64,000 nucleotides of DNA from Desulforamulus profundi (GTDB lineage: Bacteria > Bacillota_B > Desulfotomaculia > Desulfotomaculales > Desulfotomaculaceae): positions 92,884-156,883 of the forward strand of contig NZ_AWQQ01000047.1 in NCBI RefSeq assembly GCF_002607855.1. The letters are read 5' to 3'. Numbering within the stretch: the stretch's first letter is position 1; the number at the start of each line of letters is the position of its first letter. The position numbers and the translations under genes were made by a program. Of this stretch, positions 1 to 10,680 are shown piece by piece. The notes below the pieces were generated by a model. That model made no database searches. It saw nothing but the letters and a program-made list of their open reading frames with translations, and was not told the DNA's origin.

Positions 1-502
1 GCAACCTGCGCACATTTTTTCTTTCTCCAAAATTGAAAGTTTCCATAAATGCACAATATTTATCTATCGCGGCCACAATGTATGCTTCCTTATATTGAGG
101 CGGTGTTACTGTCAAAGGCCACATGTGTTTTCGGATGATATCCTGTTCCAGTATGTTTAAATGGAAATATTTATTCGCATTCTGCAAGGCGACGTGAGGA
201 TGCGTCAAACCATGTAGCCCCTTGTACGGTTTTTCAAGATGCCAGTCGTACAGAAAAAAATCGTGTAGCAACCCTCCTCTGGCCGCCGAACGATAATCAA
301 GCCCCATCCGCCTGCAAACAAGATAGCTGCTGTACGACACATAAAGGCTATGCTTTAAACAATTGATGTCGCTGTGTTGGATATAATTTCCCATCGACCG
401 GACCATTTCATGGTTGATCAGCCCGCTTATACAGTCCAGGTATTCCGCATCAGCGAAGGAATCCGGTTCCAGTCTTAATTTTGAAATGATCCAGCCGATC
501 AT
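1..502 (-). CDS. HD-domain phosphohydrolase-like protein, partial
   Basis: The reading frame starts at an ATG at 502 behind AAGGAG and runs off the left edge, giving about 167 residues with the C-terminus missing or nearly complete. It contains a histidine in CLKHSLYVSY, then LLHDFFLYDWH, which is the HD pair of the metal-dependent HD phosphohydrolase fold, followed by further histidines (HGLTHPHV). Proteins of this family hydrolyse phosphate esters, often of nucleotides, using two metals; the substrate here is unknown. It is the last gene of the minus-strand cluster that includes the AarF-like kinase. Confidence 0.6.
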   Translation of the reverse strand, partial: MIGWIISKLRLEPDSFADAEYLDCISGLINHEMVRSMGNYIQHSDINCLKHSLYVSYSSYLVCRRMGLDYRSAARGGLLHDFFLYDWHLEKPYKGLHGLTHPHVALQNANKYFHLNILEQDIIRKHMWPLTVTPPQYKEAYIVAAIDKYCAFMETFNFGERKNVRRL

Positions 503-531
503 CTGTCATTGCTCCTTTTGCGCGTTATTTT

Positions 532-2219
532 TCAGTGCCTTGACCTGATCATGGAAATCACCAGTCCCAAAACAATAATCGCAGCCGATGCCAAACCGAT
601 TTTTAATACTGCGATATTAAAAAGATACATCTCGCTGCTTGTATTTGCATTAAGGCCGGAGCTTATCAGGACTCCGGCGATGATAATGCTTACGGCAAGC
701 AAGATCACGCTGAAGGATATTCTGTTAAAAATTCGTTCCAATCGCCTTTGAAGCTTATCCATCTCTTTCATCTCAAATTGAACGGCAAAGTCTGTATCTG
801 CCGCTTTATGCAGAAGGTTTTGCATTGCGGCCGGGAATTCGCTCAACAGATTCCAATAATCTAATAAGCTCTTTTTTATTCCGCTTCCCATTCTCTCGAC
901 TGAAAGCGACTGATAACGCAGCTTTTTAGCGATAGGTTCCGCAATAACAAGAGCGTTAAGATCCGGGGCCAGTTTTTCCAACAGTCCTTGAAGAGTTGTC
1001 AATGTTTTGGAAAGCAAAGCAAATTCACGGGGTGTTTTTACATGGTTCAAAAACGCAATATGAAAGATTTCCTGGAGCAGCTTATCAATTTTCATCTCGT
1101 TCATAGGCATCGTAAGGTACTTTTCGATCAACGCATCAACGTCTTTTTCAAAGCTTTTCGCATTGCTTCGAGCAGTTGCGGCCTCCATCGCAAAAATGGA
1201 GTTGACCACCATTCGACTGTCTTTGAAGGCAACCCCGATAAAAAAGTTTGAAATCGCTCTTTTCCGGGATTCGTTGAGGCAACCAACCATCCCCAAATCA
1301 AGAAATATGATGGTTCCGTCCGGCATGACCTGAATATTGCCCGGATGCGGGTCCGCATGAAAAAAACCATCTCTGAGTATTTGATTGCATATGGAGGCGG
1401 CAAGCCTTTCGGCGATCTTTCTCCGATTAATGCCCGCCAGATCCAAGGCAGCAGAATCGCTGATCTTGATGCCTTCAAAATACTCCATGGTGAGAACCCG
1501 CTTTGTCGTATATATCCACTTCACTTTCGGGACTGTTACGCCTTCGTCCCGGCTGAGATTAAGCCTGAAGGCATCCGCGTTTTCACCTTCTTTGGTAAAA
1601 TCCAGTTCATTTTTAAGCGTGTTTTCAAAATCCGCCACCATACCGCTAAAATCATAAATCTCCCCGTATTTTGTGTGATGGTCGAGAAGATGCGCCATGT
1701 CTTTTAAAATGTTTAAGTCCAAATCTATGAGTCTTTCTATTTCCGGCCTTTGAACCTTTACGGCCACCTGCTTTCCTGAAATCAGTCTGGCGCGATGGAC
1801 TTGGGATATGGATGCCGCGGCTACAGGTACCTCATCAAATTCTTTAAAGATATTTCCCAGCGTGTCATTAAATTCCGTTTCAATGAGCGTCTTTACCTCA
1901 GAAAAAGGAAACGGCTGCACCGAGTCTTGCAGCTTTTTAAGCTCTTCAATAATATCAGCCGGTAAAATATCCCGTCGTATGCTTAAAATTTGTCCCAGTT
2001 TAACAAACGTCGGCCCCAGTTCTTCCAAGGCCATCTTCAGCCTTTTTCCTGCCGAGCTCCAGCCGTGTCAGGCGCAGTTCCGGCGTCTAAAATTTTATTT
2101 TTGAACCTTAAAGAATAAGGGAGCCTAAGTCGCTTTACAAACAATCCAAAACCATGTTTTGTAAAAACAGCAATAATTTCTTTATATCTTCTGGCACGAA
2201 TGCGCTTGTAATTCATCAT
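532..2219 (-). pseudogene. AarF/UbiB (ABC1) family protein kinase-like protein, N-terminus frameshifted
   Basis: The main frame (2034 to 532, 500 aa) begins MALEELGPTFVKLGQ, the diagnostic ABC1/UbiB motif. It continues with the alanine-rich nucleotide loop (AAASISQVHRA), VAVKVQRP, the catalytic HADPHPGN and FLDLGMVG, and ends in two C-terminal membrane segments typical of the family. The usual N-terminal helices (KEIIAVFTKHGFG, KRLRLP) lie in another frame at 2219-2100, and a short natural-looking stretch (ELRLTRLELGRKK) lies in the third frame. At least one and probably two one-base indels therefore separate the N-terminus from the core. UbiB proteins are atypical kinases/ATPases linked to isoprenoid lipid metabolism; in quinone-poor clostridia the role is unclear. 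The phasin gene lies just upstream. Confidence 0.75.
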
Positions 2220-2354
2220 ATCAACTCTATCCCGCGATTCCGCAATATTTAAGCAGAGGGGAAAGGAAGCACTCCTATCGTTTCATCACATAGATTGATT
2301 TGCTCTCTTTCCCTGAGCCTGCTACTTTTCCGGCACTCTGAACATTTATCCCCT

Positions 2355-2693
2355 TTACTTGGTGCCCTCGCTTTTGAAAAATCCTTGTTCCCGGAGTACT
2401 TGCTGCATTTGTTCTCTAACAATTTCTCTGATTTCATCTTTTGTAACAAGGTCTTCTTTTCTCGCCACATTTACATGATCCAGCGCCTTGGTGACCTCAC
2501 CCTGAATCAGCTTCTTCAGTTCTTCTCTCTGTTCTTCGCCTCTTTGCATAAGCTCGCTCGCAAACTGCCGGGCGTCTTTTTTGGCCACCTCGCCTCTGCC
2601 GACCAGTTCCTCAACCACTTCCTCCACTTTTTCCCGTGAATACAATAAAAACCCTAATCCTAAATTGATTGTCTTTTCAAATGCGTTTGACAT
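2355..2693 (-). CDS. phasin family protein
   Basis: A 112-residue highly charged helical protein without cysteines. A short N-terminal segment (AFEKTINLGLGFLLYSREK) is followed by VEEVVEELVGRGEV and heptad-like helices ending EIVREQMQQVLREQG. This matches the small phasin-like proteins often annotated as polyhydroxyalkanoate synthesis regulators in Bacillota. The ATG at 2693 was chosen over an upstream GTG because AGGGAG sits at proper spacing. It lies between the TetR regulator and the AarF-like gene on the same strand, so the three are probably co-transcribed. A structural or membrane-surface role is inferred from the family. Confidence 0.65.
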   Translation of the reverse strand: MSNAFEKTINLGLGFLLYSREKVEEVVEELVGRGEVAKKDARQFASELMQRGEEQREELKKLIQGEVTKALDHVNVARKEDLVTKDEIREIVREQMQQVLREQGFFKSEGTK

Positions 2694-2708
2694 AATATAC
2701 ACTCCCTC

Positions 2709-3290
2709 TTAATTTAATAGGCTTTCTGCCAAATTTAAGGATTCAAAGGCGCTGTCCCGGTCGGAACCGAGTATTATTTGAATAGATGTTCCGAGCAAAG
2801 CTCCAAGAACTAATTTAGCTACCGTTTGGGGAGAATATCCAAGATATCTTTTATTGATTTTCGTGTAGGTCAATAGGTTTCTTTCAATAATCTCCGTCAG
2901 CTCAGTAAATAAGCTGTCCAGTTGTTCTCTAAAAGACGGAATCCATAAAGCCTGTGCTATAAAATCAATAAAAAGTTTCAAAAGTTTTGGTTTATCCCTG
3001 ATCAGTTCCTTAAAGAACCTCACAAGGGACGCGAGCTTTTCTTTCTCACCCGTGACAGATTCTAAATTTCCTTCTATTTCATGTAAATATTGGAGTGTCA
3101 TCATATTGATAACTTCAATGAATAATTTTTCTTTATTCTTATAGTAGTATGTCAGTTGGCTTAACGCGACTCCGGCTTCCTCGGCAATATTTCGCATGGA
3201 TACATTGGCATAGCCTCTTGTAGAAAGACATTCAAAGGCCGTTATAAGAATTTTCTCAGATGGGTTTGTTTTAACAGTCTTTTGTTGCAT
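2709..3290 (-). CDS. TetR/AcrR family transcriptional regulator
   Basis: A 193-residue one-component repressor. The N-terminal helix-turn-helix (residues about 10-55: ILITAFECLSTRGYANVSMR, IAEEAGVALSQLTYYYKNK, FIEVI) is typical TetR. The C-terminal ligand-binding domain is all helical and has no strong sub-family marker. The ATG lies behind GGAGGTGCC. Directly upstream is a strong promoter with a palindrome next to the -10 box, so autorepression is likely and the downstream phasin/aarF genes probably belong to its regulon. The ligand is unknown. Confidence 0.85.
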   Translation of the reverse strand: MQQKTVKTNPSEKILITAFECLSTRGYANVSMRNIAEEAGVALSQLTYYYKNKEKLFIEVINMMTLQYLHEIEGNLESVTGEKEKLASLVRFFKELIRDKPKLLKLFIDFIAQALWIPSFREQLDSLFTELTEIIERNLLTYTKINKRYLGYSPQTVAKLVLGALLGTSIQIILGSDRDSAFESLNLAESLLN

Positions 3291-3309
3291 GTGGCACCTC
3301 CAAAATCTT

Positions 3310-3356
3310 GGTCGTACGTACGTCCTAATTTTATTAAATTATTTTAGCAATGTCAA
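3310..3356 (-). promoter_or_regulatory. promoter and palindromic operator of the tetR operon
   Basis: On the minus strand a TTGACA box (3356-3351) is followed by a 17-bp spacer and TAAAAT (3333-3328). The near-perfect 16-bp palindrome GGACGTACGTACGACC (3325-3310), with a perfect CGTACGTACG core, comes immediately after. A palindrome directly downstream of the -10 box and upstream of a tetR gene is the classic layout for autorepression. Binding by this particular TetR is inferred. Confidence 0.75.
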
Positions 3357-3444
3357 GTAACCTGGCATTGATAATAACCGTACAGGGAGGAAACGTACCT
3401 CTTTGACATAACGCTGACGAAAATGATTGATAAAGTTTCTCTAA

Positions 3445-3496
3445 AAAAAGGCCGCTCGGCTATACCGTTTTTAGGTATTGTCGAGCGGTCTTTTTG
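3445..3496. terminator. bidirectional rho-independent terminator
   Basis: The stem AAAGGCCGCTCG (3447-3458) pairs with CGAGCGGTCTTT (3482-3493, one G-U). It is preceded by A-rich and followed by T-rich sequence, so it can end transcripts from either side. It separates the tetR promoter region from the RadC-like gene. Confidence 0.75.
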
Positions 3497-3524
3497 GTAT
3501 CGCACTATATTTAGAGTTCCGTCT

Positions 3525-4472
3525 TTAGCGGGTATTTTGAAATCTATTTCGCTTTTCTGCTATGGGTATTGCGCCTAATGCAACCGGTTCATAATTTGCT
3601 GGATCTTTGCAGTAGTCAGGCATGCTTCCTCTGTCTGCCATAGAAGAATAGTTTCCACCACCCACAATAATGTGATCCAAAACTTTGATCTCTAAAGGAT
3701 GGAAAATATCCACAATTCTATGGGTCAACGCTTTATCTTCCGGGGAAAAATTCTGGGAGCCTCCGGGATGGTTGTGGGCCAGAATGACCGCATTGCAATC
3801 ACAGGCCAAGGCGTACTTTAATATTTCTCTTGGATAAACGGCTGTCTGACCAACAGTTCCTTCTGACATGGTTTTTATTTCGATTACGTTATTGCTCCTA
3901 TCTAAAAAAGCGACCATAAATCGTTCTCTATCCTTCATTCCGCTTAAGAGGGCGTAAAAATATTGGCCTGCCGCAGTTGATGAATTGAAGGTAATTTTTT
4001 CATTGTTCTCATAGATTTTTAAAAGGTTGTAGGAGGCAATGAACTCGTTGAGCAGTCCGATCTTTTCGAGTTGCTTTTCATTTGGGTCCATAATGCGGGG
4101 ATGCTCTAAGATATTAAAGGGGTTATTTTGTTTTACATACTGCTGAACCTTTTGTAGGGCAGACCTGTTAAAGTTGTCAGCCCTTGTAGAAATTTCTCGG
4201 TATGCCGTGTGTCTGACCTCATATTATATCCGCCCCCTTTTGTTGTCCAATATTTCAATCAGGGCTTGTATACTTTGCAGCTTCCCGGAAGTCTCAGGGG
4301 CTAAGTCCGCCGATTCAAGATGCTGAAAAAAGTTTTTGATTCCCGTGCGTTGAAAGCATTTCAGAATTCTTTCTTTGGTATCCCAGTCCAAGCCAAGCAA
4401 TTCAGCCAGTGCATCCGCGCACTTTTTATATTCCAACTCCCTTAATGCTTCTAAATTCATTCTTTCTTCCAC
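3525..4472 (-). pseudogene. RadC-like JAB (MPN) domain protein interrupted by an in-frame TAA
   Basis: The C-terminal part (4091-3525, 188 aa) carries the JAMM metal motif HNHPGG...SPEDKA of RadC/DUF2466 proteins. An 82-residue frame (4472-4224) ends at TAA, and the same frame is open again directly after it (YEVRHTAYREISTRADNFN, SALQKVQQYV) without an ATG or ribosome site until the JAB part. The simplest reading is one protein of about 315 residues broken by a nonsense codon. RadC-like proteins of this kind are common on mobile elements and are predicted metal-dependent hydrolases; their role is not established. It sits at the probable left part of the conjugative element. Confidence 0.65.
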
Positions 4473-4584
4473 CTTTCATATAATTTAGCACTAATAAAAA
4501 GCACGATGGCATGACAACCAATCAATCGGCTATCGCACCGTTATCTTTTAGATGGTCGTCAGCAACTTTTTAATCAGCCAATAC

Positions 4585-6578
4585 TTACCATGCTGCCGTA
4601 TAATTAGAGAAGTACAGCAGGGGGTCAACCCTTGTGCCGCCGACATAAACCTCAAAATGCAGATGCGGACCCGTGGACATTCCCGTGCTGCCCACGAAGC
4701 CGATGGTCTGGCCCTGCTTCACCGTTTGCCCGACACCGACGCTCATTTGGCTCATGTGGGCGTAAAGGGTCATGTTGCCGTTACCGTGGTCGATGATGAT
4801 ATAGTTTCCATAGCCGCCCGCATCGTAAGCTGCGGTTGCGACCGCGCCGTCCGCGGCGGCCAGTACCGCCGTTCCGTATCCCGCCCCGATGTCAATGCCG
4901 CTGTGGGTTTTGTAGACGCCCAGGATGGGGTGCAGCCTGGTGCCAAAAAATGAAGTTACATAGTCACTAGCGGCGCTGGGCCAGATATAAAGGCCCTCCG
5001 CAATAACCTCCGTTCCGTCCCCTAGGTGTCTCAAACCCGTGATCAGGGCAATAAAATACTGGTCGTATTCGCCGCTCAGAAGCTCATCCAGCACTTCCCT
5101 CTGGTCGTCGTTAAAGCGATAGATTTCCGCCTGCTCCTCTGCAGTTCGCTGGGTGATGACGATATGCAGAACGCGTTCGTACCATGTTCCCCCGTCGCTG
5201 TCGGTATGCTTCACGGTTTCTATCCAGTGGTCAATTTCCGTCATATCCCAAAATACTTCCCGGATAAGGTCAACACGGGTCTGGTCAATGGTGAAAACAT
5301 CCATGCCGTCGTCGGTCAGTGCGGTTTTGACGGCAAACACGGCTAGAATGTCTATCCAGATATTGCCCCGGCTGCCTCCGGTGCCGACGTACTGAACATC
5401 CAGCGTGTCCCAGGTGTTGTCGTTCTTGATGTCCTCTATCCGTTGGTTGTATTCCTCATTCACTTCCTGTATCACCACGGAGACGGGCGTTATCCCCGCA
5501 TTTTTGTTCTCGTCGGAAAAGAGAAGGCCAAAGGGAGACGATAACAAGGCGGCCACGGCGATAATAATCAGGAACAGGGCAAGGACGGCCCCGCTTGAGC
5601 CCACAAGAGCGATTAGTCCTTTGGTCAGCACGGCGGCGGCTTTGACGGTCAGTTTCATCATATGAATAGTAAATTTGGCTGTGGCCCTTGCCGTCTGCGC
5701 CGCTTTAGCGGTGGCCCGCGCGGTTTTGGGGGCGGCTTTAGCCGTCGTCTGAGAGGTTTTTGCACCGGTCTTTGCGGTTTGCCCGGCGGTCTTGACCGAT
5801 TTCCGCGCCGTTTTAATGGTGCTCTTGACAGTTTCCTTTACCGCTTTGCTGCCGGACCGGGCGGATTGCCTGACGGTGCGGCCAATGCCGCCGATGCCGG
5901 TTTGGGCAGTATGCCGTGTCATATTTCCGTCTGATTTGAACACGGGACTTGGGATGGCCTGTGCGGTTTTGGCTTCCGCCGCCTGAATTTCTTTGTTTTG
6001 GGTAAACCGCGCCTTTGCCCGGCTCTGAACAAACCGGCGTTTAGCCAATTCGTTGGGCTTGGCCAGGGTATATTTTCGTTTACCTCTTTCCGTCACTTTG
6101 AATGGGACGCTTTTCGCCGGGCTGATGGCTTGGCCTGCGCGGGAGATTTGGACTGTGCAGGTGCTTTTCCGGCCTTGAGCGAGGCAGTTTGCTTTCCTTG
6201 AGGGGAAACGGCGCTCCGGCGCGCTTGGGGACGTCCGGTTTCGGAAGGGGAGGGCTGCTCCGCCGCATATCCGTCGGCAGCATCGGTGTGATAGCTGTCC
6301 GAAGGGGAATTGCGGCGTTCCTTGATTTTTTGAACCGCCTTTTGGCCTTTCCGCCCCATCGTGTGAACAGCTTCATTACCGACCGTTTCCACATTTTCCT
6401 TTACCTTATCCTCGGCATACGCCACATAGCTGTCGTGTTCCGGCCGCTGCGTCCGCTCGGCCTGATCCTTGGTACGAATGAAGGCGTTTTTCGCCCTGCG
6501 GGTCACATCGAGGCTTTTGTCCAGAGCCTTAATGTCCTTGACGGTGGCTTTGGTTTTGATGTCTTTCAACGCGCCCAA
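4585..6578 (-). pseudogene. conjugative-element M23 peptidoglycan hydrolase, frameshifted
   Basis: The product is a lysostaphin-type M23 metallopeptidase with zinc motifs HSGIDIGAGYG and HLHFEVY near the C-terminus. One transmembrane segment lies around residues 170-195 of the C-terminal frame, after a long basic repeat region (TAKxAxKTAR units). The N-terminal part (starting MGALKDIKTKATVKDIKALD) is in another frame that stops at 6093. The second frame stays open upstream of its apparent GTG start, and adding one A to the AAAA run at 6111-6114 joins them into about 664 residues, the usual size for Tn1549-type elements. Its role is local cell-wall opening for the conjugation channel, at the outer face of the membrane. 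It is followed upstream by the virB4 cluster. Confidence 0.75.
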
Positions 6579-6602
6579 CCTCCTTCCAGGATTTACTGAC
6601 TG

Positions 6603-7009
6603 CTACCGTGCCTTTACGGAAAAATAGGGCGCGGGTCGCTCCAAACTCGGGCAATATTCGGGATAGCGCAGCCGGATTGCTTCAAAAAAGTAGGGGGCAA
6701 AGCCGCAGTCAAACAGCTCGTAGGGCGTGGAACGGTTTTCTTTTCCTTCCTCCGTCCAGCCGTTCCAGAGGTTGAAGGCCAGACGGCACAGGCGGCGGGT
6801 TCCGCCTGTCTGCCAGGCCGCCGTAAGGCCCTCCGGTTTGATGCCGTCCTCCTTGAAGTCAAAGAGGGCATGGATATTGCGCCTCGTTTCCGCGCAGATG
6901 CCCATTGCGTAAAAAAAGCCCGGTGATAGGCGTCGTTATTGCGGGTTTTGGTCAGCATTTGATTATAAAAAGCCTTGTGTTCCCTGTCTGCAAACCGGAT
7001 GATTTCCAT
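6603..7009 (-). pseudogene. DUF6075-like conserved ICE protein, frameshifted
   Basis: Starts MEIIRFADREHKAFYNQML behind an AGGAGG-type site. After YHRAFF the frame is lost; it resumes in a neighbouring frame as MGICAETRRNIHALFDFK and continues PEGLTAAWQTGGTRR, RLAFNLWNGWTEEG, STPYELFDCGFAPYFFEAI, RLRYPEYC. One extra T in the T7 run at about 6911-6917 restores a single protein of about 135 residues. This family is frequent on Clostridia conjugative elements and occurs between virB4 and the M23 gene. Its function is unknown. Confidence 0.6.
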
Positions 7010-7081
7010 TGTGTTTTCCTCCTTCAAAGTAAATGAACGGCTGGCCGGAAAATTACGGCCAGCCGTTGGTGCTTGGCAGCT

Positions 7082-9420
7082 TCATTCAGCCTGGGCCTGT
7101 TCGCCCGGCTTGGTGGTCATCAGGTTGTAGAGCTTGGTGTTGCGCGGGAATTGGTCGGTGAAGGGCACCAGGGAACTGCCCACCTTGATCAGGCCGTTGC
7201 CTGCATCCACGTTGGTGATATAGCTTAATTGCAGGTCGGAAATGTTCAGCAGCTTGGCCAACTCCATTCTGTCCGTGGAAGCCTGGTTGAGCATGACAAT
7301 GAATTCGCTGTTGGCCAGCATGGTCCGGGCCGTATGGCTCTGTAAAAGATCGTCCACGTTCTGGGTGATCCCTGTGCAAAATGCGCCGTACTTACGCACC
7401 CGCTTCCAGAGGGTAAACAGGAAGTTGGCGCTGTACTCATGCTGAAAGAGCAAGTAGATTTCATCAATAATAATGAAGGTGTTTTTTCCTTTGGCCCGGT
7501 TCTGGGTGATGCGGTTCAGAATGCTGTCCAATACGACCAGCATGCCGATGGGGAGAAGCTGCTTGCCTAAATCCAGAATGTCGTAGCAGATCAGGCGGCT
7601 GGTCACGTCCACGTTGGTGGCCTTGGCAAAGGTGTTCAGGCTGCCGGAAGTAAAAAGCTCGATGGCTAGGGCAATTTCTTGGGCCTCCGGCTCCGCCTGC
7701 TTTAAAAGCTCCCCATGGAAGTCCTGCAAGGTGGGCGTTTTCCCCTTGAAGTTGCTTTGCAGGTACTTCCGGTAGACATTGGCGGTGCAGCGGTCGATCA
7801 GGGATTTCTGCTTAGCACCCAGGTTCTGGCCGCCGATAAGCTGCTCGCACAGGGACAGGACAAATTCGGATTTCAGGATGACCGGGTTTGCGCCATCTCC
7901 GTAATCCTTGCTCATGTCCATCGCGTTGATGTGGTTTTTGGAGGTGGCGGAGATGTGGACGATCTCGCCGCCCAGCGCCTTGACCAGCGACGAATACTCG
8001 CGCTCCGGGTCGATGAGGATGATGTCGTCGTCGCTGGCCAGCATCTGGTTGACGATTTCCCGCTTGGCCGTGAAGGATTTGCCGGAGCCGGAAACGCCCA
8101 AGATGAAAGAATTGCCATTCAGCAATAATTTCCGGTTGGCGATAATCATATTTTTGCTGATAACGTTCTGGCCGTAGTAGATGCCGCCCTTGTGGGCGAT
8201 TTCCTGCGCCCGGAAAGGGATGAACACCGCTGTGCTTTCGGTGGTCAGGGTCCGGATGGCGTGAATTTTGCGCAGGCCGTAGGGCAACACCGTGTTCAGG
8301 CCGTCCATTTGCTGCCAGGCCAGGGGAGAGAACTGGCACAGGTGCTTTCTGGCTGTGGTCAGCAAAGTTTCCGTGTCGCTGTCAAGCTGCTCTTTGCTGT
8401 CTGCGATATGCACCATTGTCAAAACGGCGAACATCATGCGCTGGTCGCGGGTGGTCAGGTCGTCCAGAAATTCTTTGCTCTCTTTTCTTTGCTGTTCCAT
8501 GTCGTAAGGCACAACAGCGGAAAAATTATTATTTTGATTCTGTCTTCGTTGCCAGTTGGTGATGTTGGTTTCCACGCCCAGTAGCCGATTTTCCACCTCC
8601 CGCACGGCCTCGTCGGTGGGGATGGGGATGATGTCCAGGGACAGCATCATGCTGCGGTTTAAGTCGCACAGCTCGGCCACCATGCTGTCCTTGATGAAGC
8701 TGGCGTACTCTCGCAGAAAAATGACTCGTCCAAATCTGTTGCCCATGCGGAAATAATCGCGTTCAAACTCCAGGGTGTCGGGGCAGATGTAGTCCTTGAA
8801 GTCGTGTCCCTTGCGCATGGTTTCGGACAGGTCGAAACGGAAAAACGTTTCCTCGCCGGAGCGGAAAAAGTCGTGCAGGATTCTCAGGCGGTCGGTGGCG
8901 TCCAACTCCGCGCATTTGGAACCCAGGTGGGAAAAGTGGGTGATCAGGTCCGTGCCGACACGGGAAAAGTAGTTTTGTGCCTCCTCGATGCTTTTTTCGC
9001 TACCGATACGGTGACGTATTTGTCCTGCACGATGCTGTTCGCGCCGGTGGCCTTCTCCAAAAGCATCCGGTTGTATTCCCTGCGGTATTCGTCCAGGGGG
9101 TCCTCCCGGAGGGGGATCAGAATGGAGTTTTCAAAGTCCGTCTTGTTCAGGTGGCGGTTGTTGATGGTGATTTTGGTGGTCGCGCCGCTGTCAAAGGAAT
9201 TCAAAAGCTCCGAATAGGACAGAAACATTGCTTCCTTGTCCTCCTTGGAGGCCACGGCGTAATTGATGTCCTCGAAGCGAAAGGTCCGGGAAAACTTGTT
9301 TCCTACCTGAAAAATACCGTCCGGCCAGATGGCGCGGATGGGGATGGCCTGCTGTACGCCTTTGGGGACGACAAACCTTTCCTTGTCCTGCTTCATGATT
9401 TTTTGCAGGGTTTTAATCAT
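7082..9420 (-). pseudogene. virB4: VirB4/TraE-type conjugation ATPase, frameshifted
   Basis: The C-terminal frame (8905-7082) has Walker A GVSGSGKSFTAKRE, Walker B TFIIIDEIYLLF and the VirB4 motif RKYGAFCTGITQNVDDLL. The N-terminal frame (9420-8944) starts MIKTLQKIMKQDKERFVVPKG and ends at a shifted tail after VSVAKK. Adding one A to the A6 run near 9000 gives continuous KKSIEEAQNYFSRVGTD, LITHFSHLGSKCAELDATD and a protein of about 780 residues, normal for the family. VirB4 is the cytoplasmic ATPase that energises type IV secretion. The PrgI stop codon overlaps its start, indicating coupling. Confidence 0.85.
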
Positions 9421-9778
9421 GGCCTTTCCATGCCTCCTTTTCACGTTTTTCCAGGGCGGGTTTCAGGGCTTCGTAATAGATGTTGGTCGGATGAAAGGTC
9501 AGGCGCTTGGGCAGGAGAAATTCCGACTTAAGGTAGGCCCAGAGAAATTGCTCCGCCGTCATGCCGTGGTATTGAATAAAACCGAGGGCGGCAAAGGGGG
9601 CGGCTCCCAGAATGCACATCCAGCTTACGGTTTCCGTCCCAAAAAACCTCCGCAAGCCAAAGTAGATGCCTATGGCCACTCCGATGGCCAGAACAGAAAA
9701 AATGAACTGCCGCATGGACAGTCCAAAAAACAGGCTCTCGGTATAGTCCCGGATTTCCCGATTGATCTTGACTTCCAA
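9413..9778 (-). CDS. prgI: PrgI family type IV secretion membrane protein
   Basis: A 121-residue protein with two predicted membrane segments (FIFSVLAIGVAIGIYFGL and SWMCILGAAPFAALGFIQY) and the C-terminal LTFHPTNIYYEALKPALEK region typical of PrgI (the VirB3-like component of Gram-positive conjugation systems). It directly precedes and overlaps virB4, its usual partner, and would sit in the cytoplasmic membrane next to that ATPase. Confidence 0.8.
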   Translation of the reverse strand: MEVKINREIRDYTESLFFGLSMRQFIFSVLAIGVAIGIYFGLRRFFGTETVSWMCILGAAPFAALGFIQYHGMTAEQFLWAYLKSEFLLPKRLTFHPTNIYYEALKPALEKREKEAWKGHD

Positions 9779-9839
9779 AATATCATCACCTCCACAAAAA
9801 ATAGCGCCTCTTTAACAAAGCGCCATCGGATTATCGGTC

Positions 9840-10064
9840 TTATCGTTCCTGCCGATTTTTCCTGTGCCGTTCTTGCTCCTTAGTTACCTTAACTACCAAG
9901 GCGTCAACCTTGCGGTTCTGCGCCATAAATGCCTCATCCTGGGTGAGGGGGATACCGTTTTTCAAGGCTTCCTCCCCAAGTTTGCGCAGTTTTTCTTGCT
10001 CTTTTTCCAGCTTGTCATTGAGAGCCGCCTTTTTCATAGCCGAAATCTCCTTTGCCTGATTCAT
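9840..10064 (-). CDS. small basic coiled-coil ICE protein of unknown function
   Basis: A 74-residue, lysine/glutamate-rich protein, helical throughout (NDKLEKEQEKLRKLGEEALK and VDALVVKVTKEQERHRKNR), with no membrane segment or signal. It stands between the DUF-type gene and prgI in the transfer operon. Small charged proteins occur here in related elements; I recognise no function. Confidence 0.5.
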   Translation of the reverse strand: MNQAKEISAMKKAALNDKLEKEQEKLRKLGEEALKNGIPLTQDEAFMAQNRKVDALVVKVTKEQERHRKNRQER

Positions 10065-10073
10065 TTATCATTA

Positions 10074-10657
10074 TCACCGTGCCCCGGTATCCCGCTGCGG
10101 AGCTTTCGGCTGCAATTCCGTCGGTCTCCTGCCGTCAAGGGGCTTGACAAAATCAACATAGTTCACGGCATAGATGGCATTGTCGTTTAGCTGCCGTTGC
10201 CATGCGCCCTCCCGCGGCGACCAGTGAAAGCCCTTGCGCTTCAAAACGGAACATCTTTCTTTGTCCGGCCTTTCGTCGAAAAAAAGCTGCAAGCGATTGA
10301 TGTCATTGTTGACTACCGCCTCGCCGCCCGCAAACTTCCATCCCACAAAACCAACCTCCCGGTGTCTTTCAAGCTCATTGATCCGCTGCTTGATCCGTTT
10401 TATCTCGGAATTGTTGTTGGTCAGCTCATAGCTTGCAAACGGCTGCTTATCCCACGAATAAGACGAGCTTTCGATTTTCGCGTCAATTTTCGCGGCCATC
10501 TCGTCCGATACAGCGGGGCAGCCTGGCACGTGCCGAACTTTCGGTAATAGGCGTTGACCTCTTTCATATACGCCTGCCGTTTCTCGCAGGCTTCCAGCTT
10601 CGTGTTCAGCTTTTCCAGAGCGTTGGGATCGCTGCTTGAAATCGCTTTACTACTCAT
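10074..10657 (-). pseudogene. conserved ICE protein, DUF3560-like C-terminus, frameshifted
   Basis: The start frame (ATG at 10657, MSSKAISSSDPNALEKLNTK, RQAYMKEVNAYYRKFGTCQ) is lost at about 10528, and the second frame continues GCPAVSDEMAAKIDAKI to the end. Adding one G restores a protein of about 194 residues. The C-terminal region (NDINRLQLFFDERP, LKRKGFHWSPREGAWQR, AVNYVDFVKPL) resembles the C-terminal module of DUF3560-containing proteins of conjugative elements. It lies between virB6 and the small coiled-coil gene. Function unknown. Confidence 0.6.
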
Positions 10658-10680
10658 TTTGTTTTCCTCCCATCCAAAAA

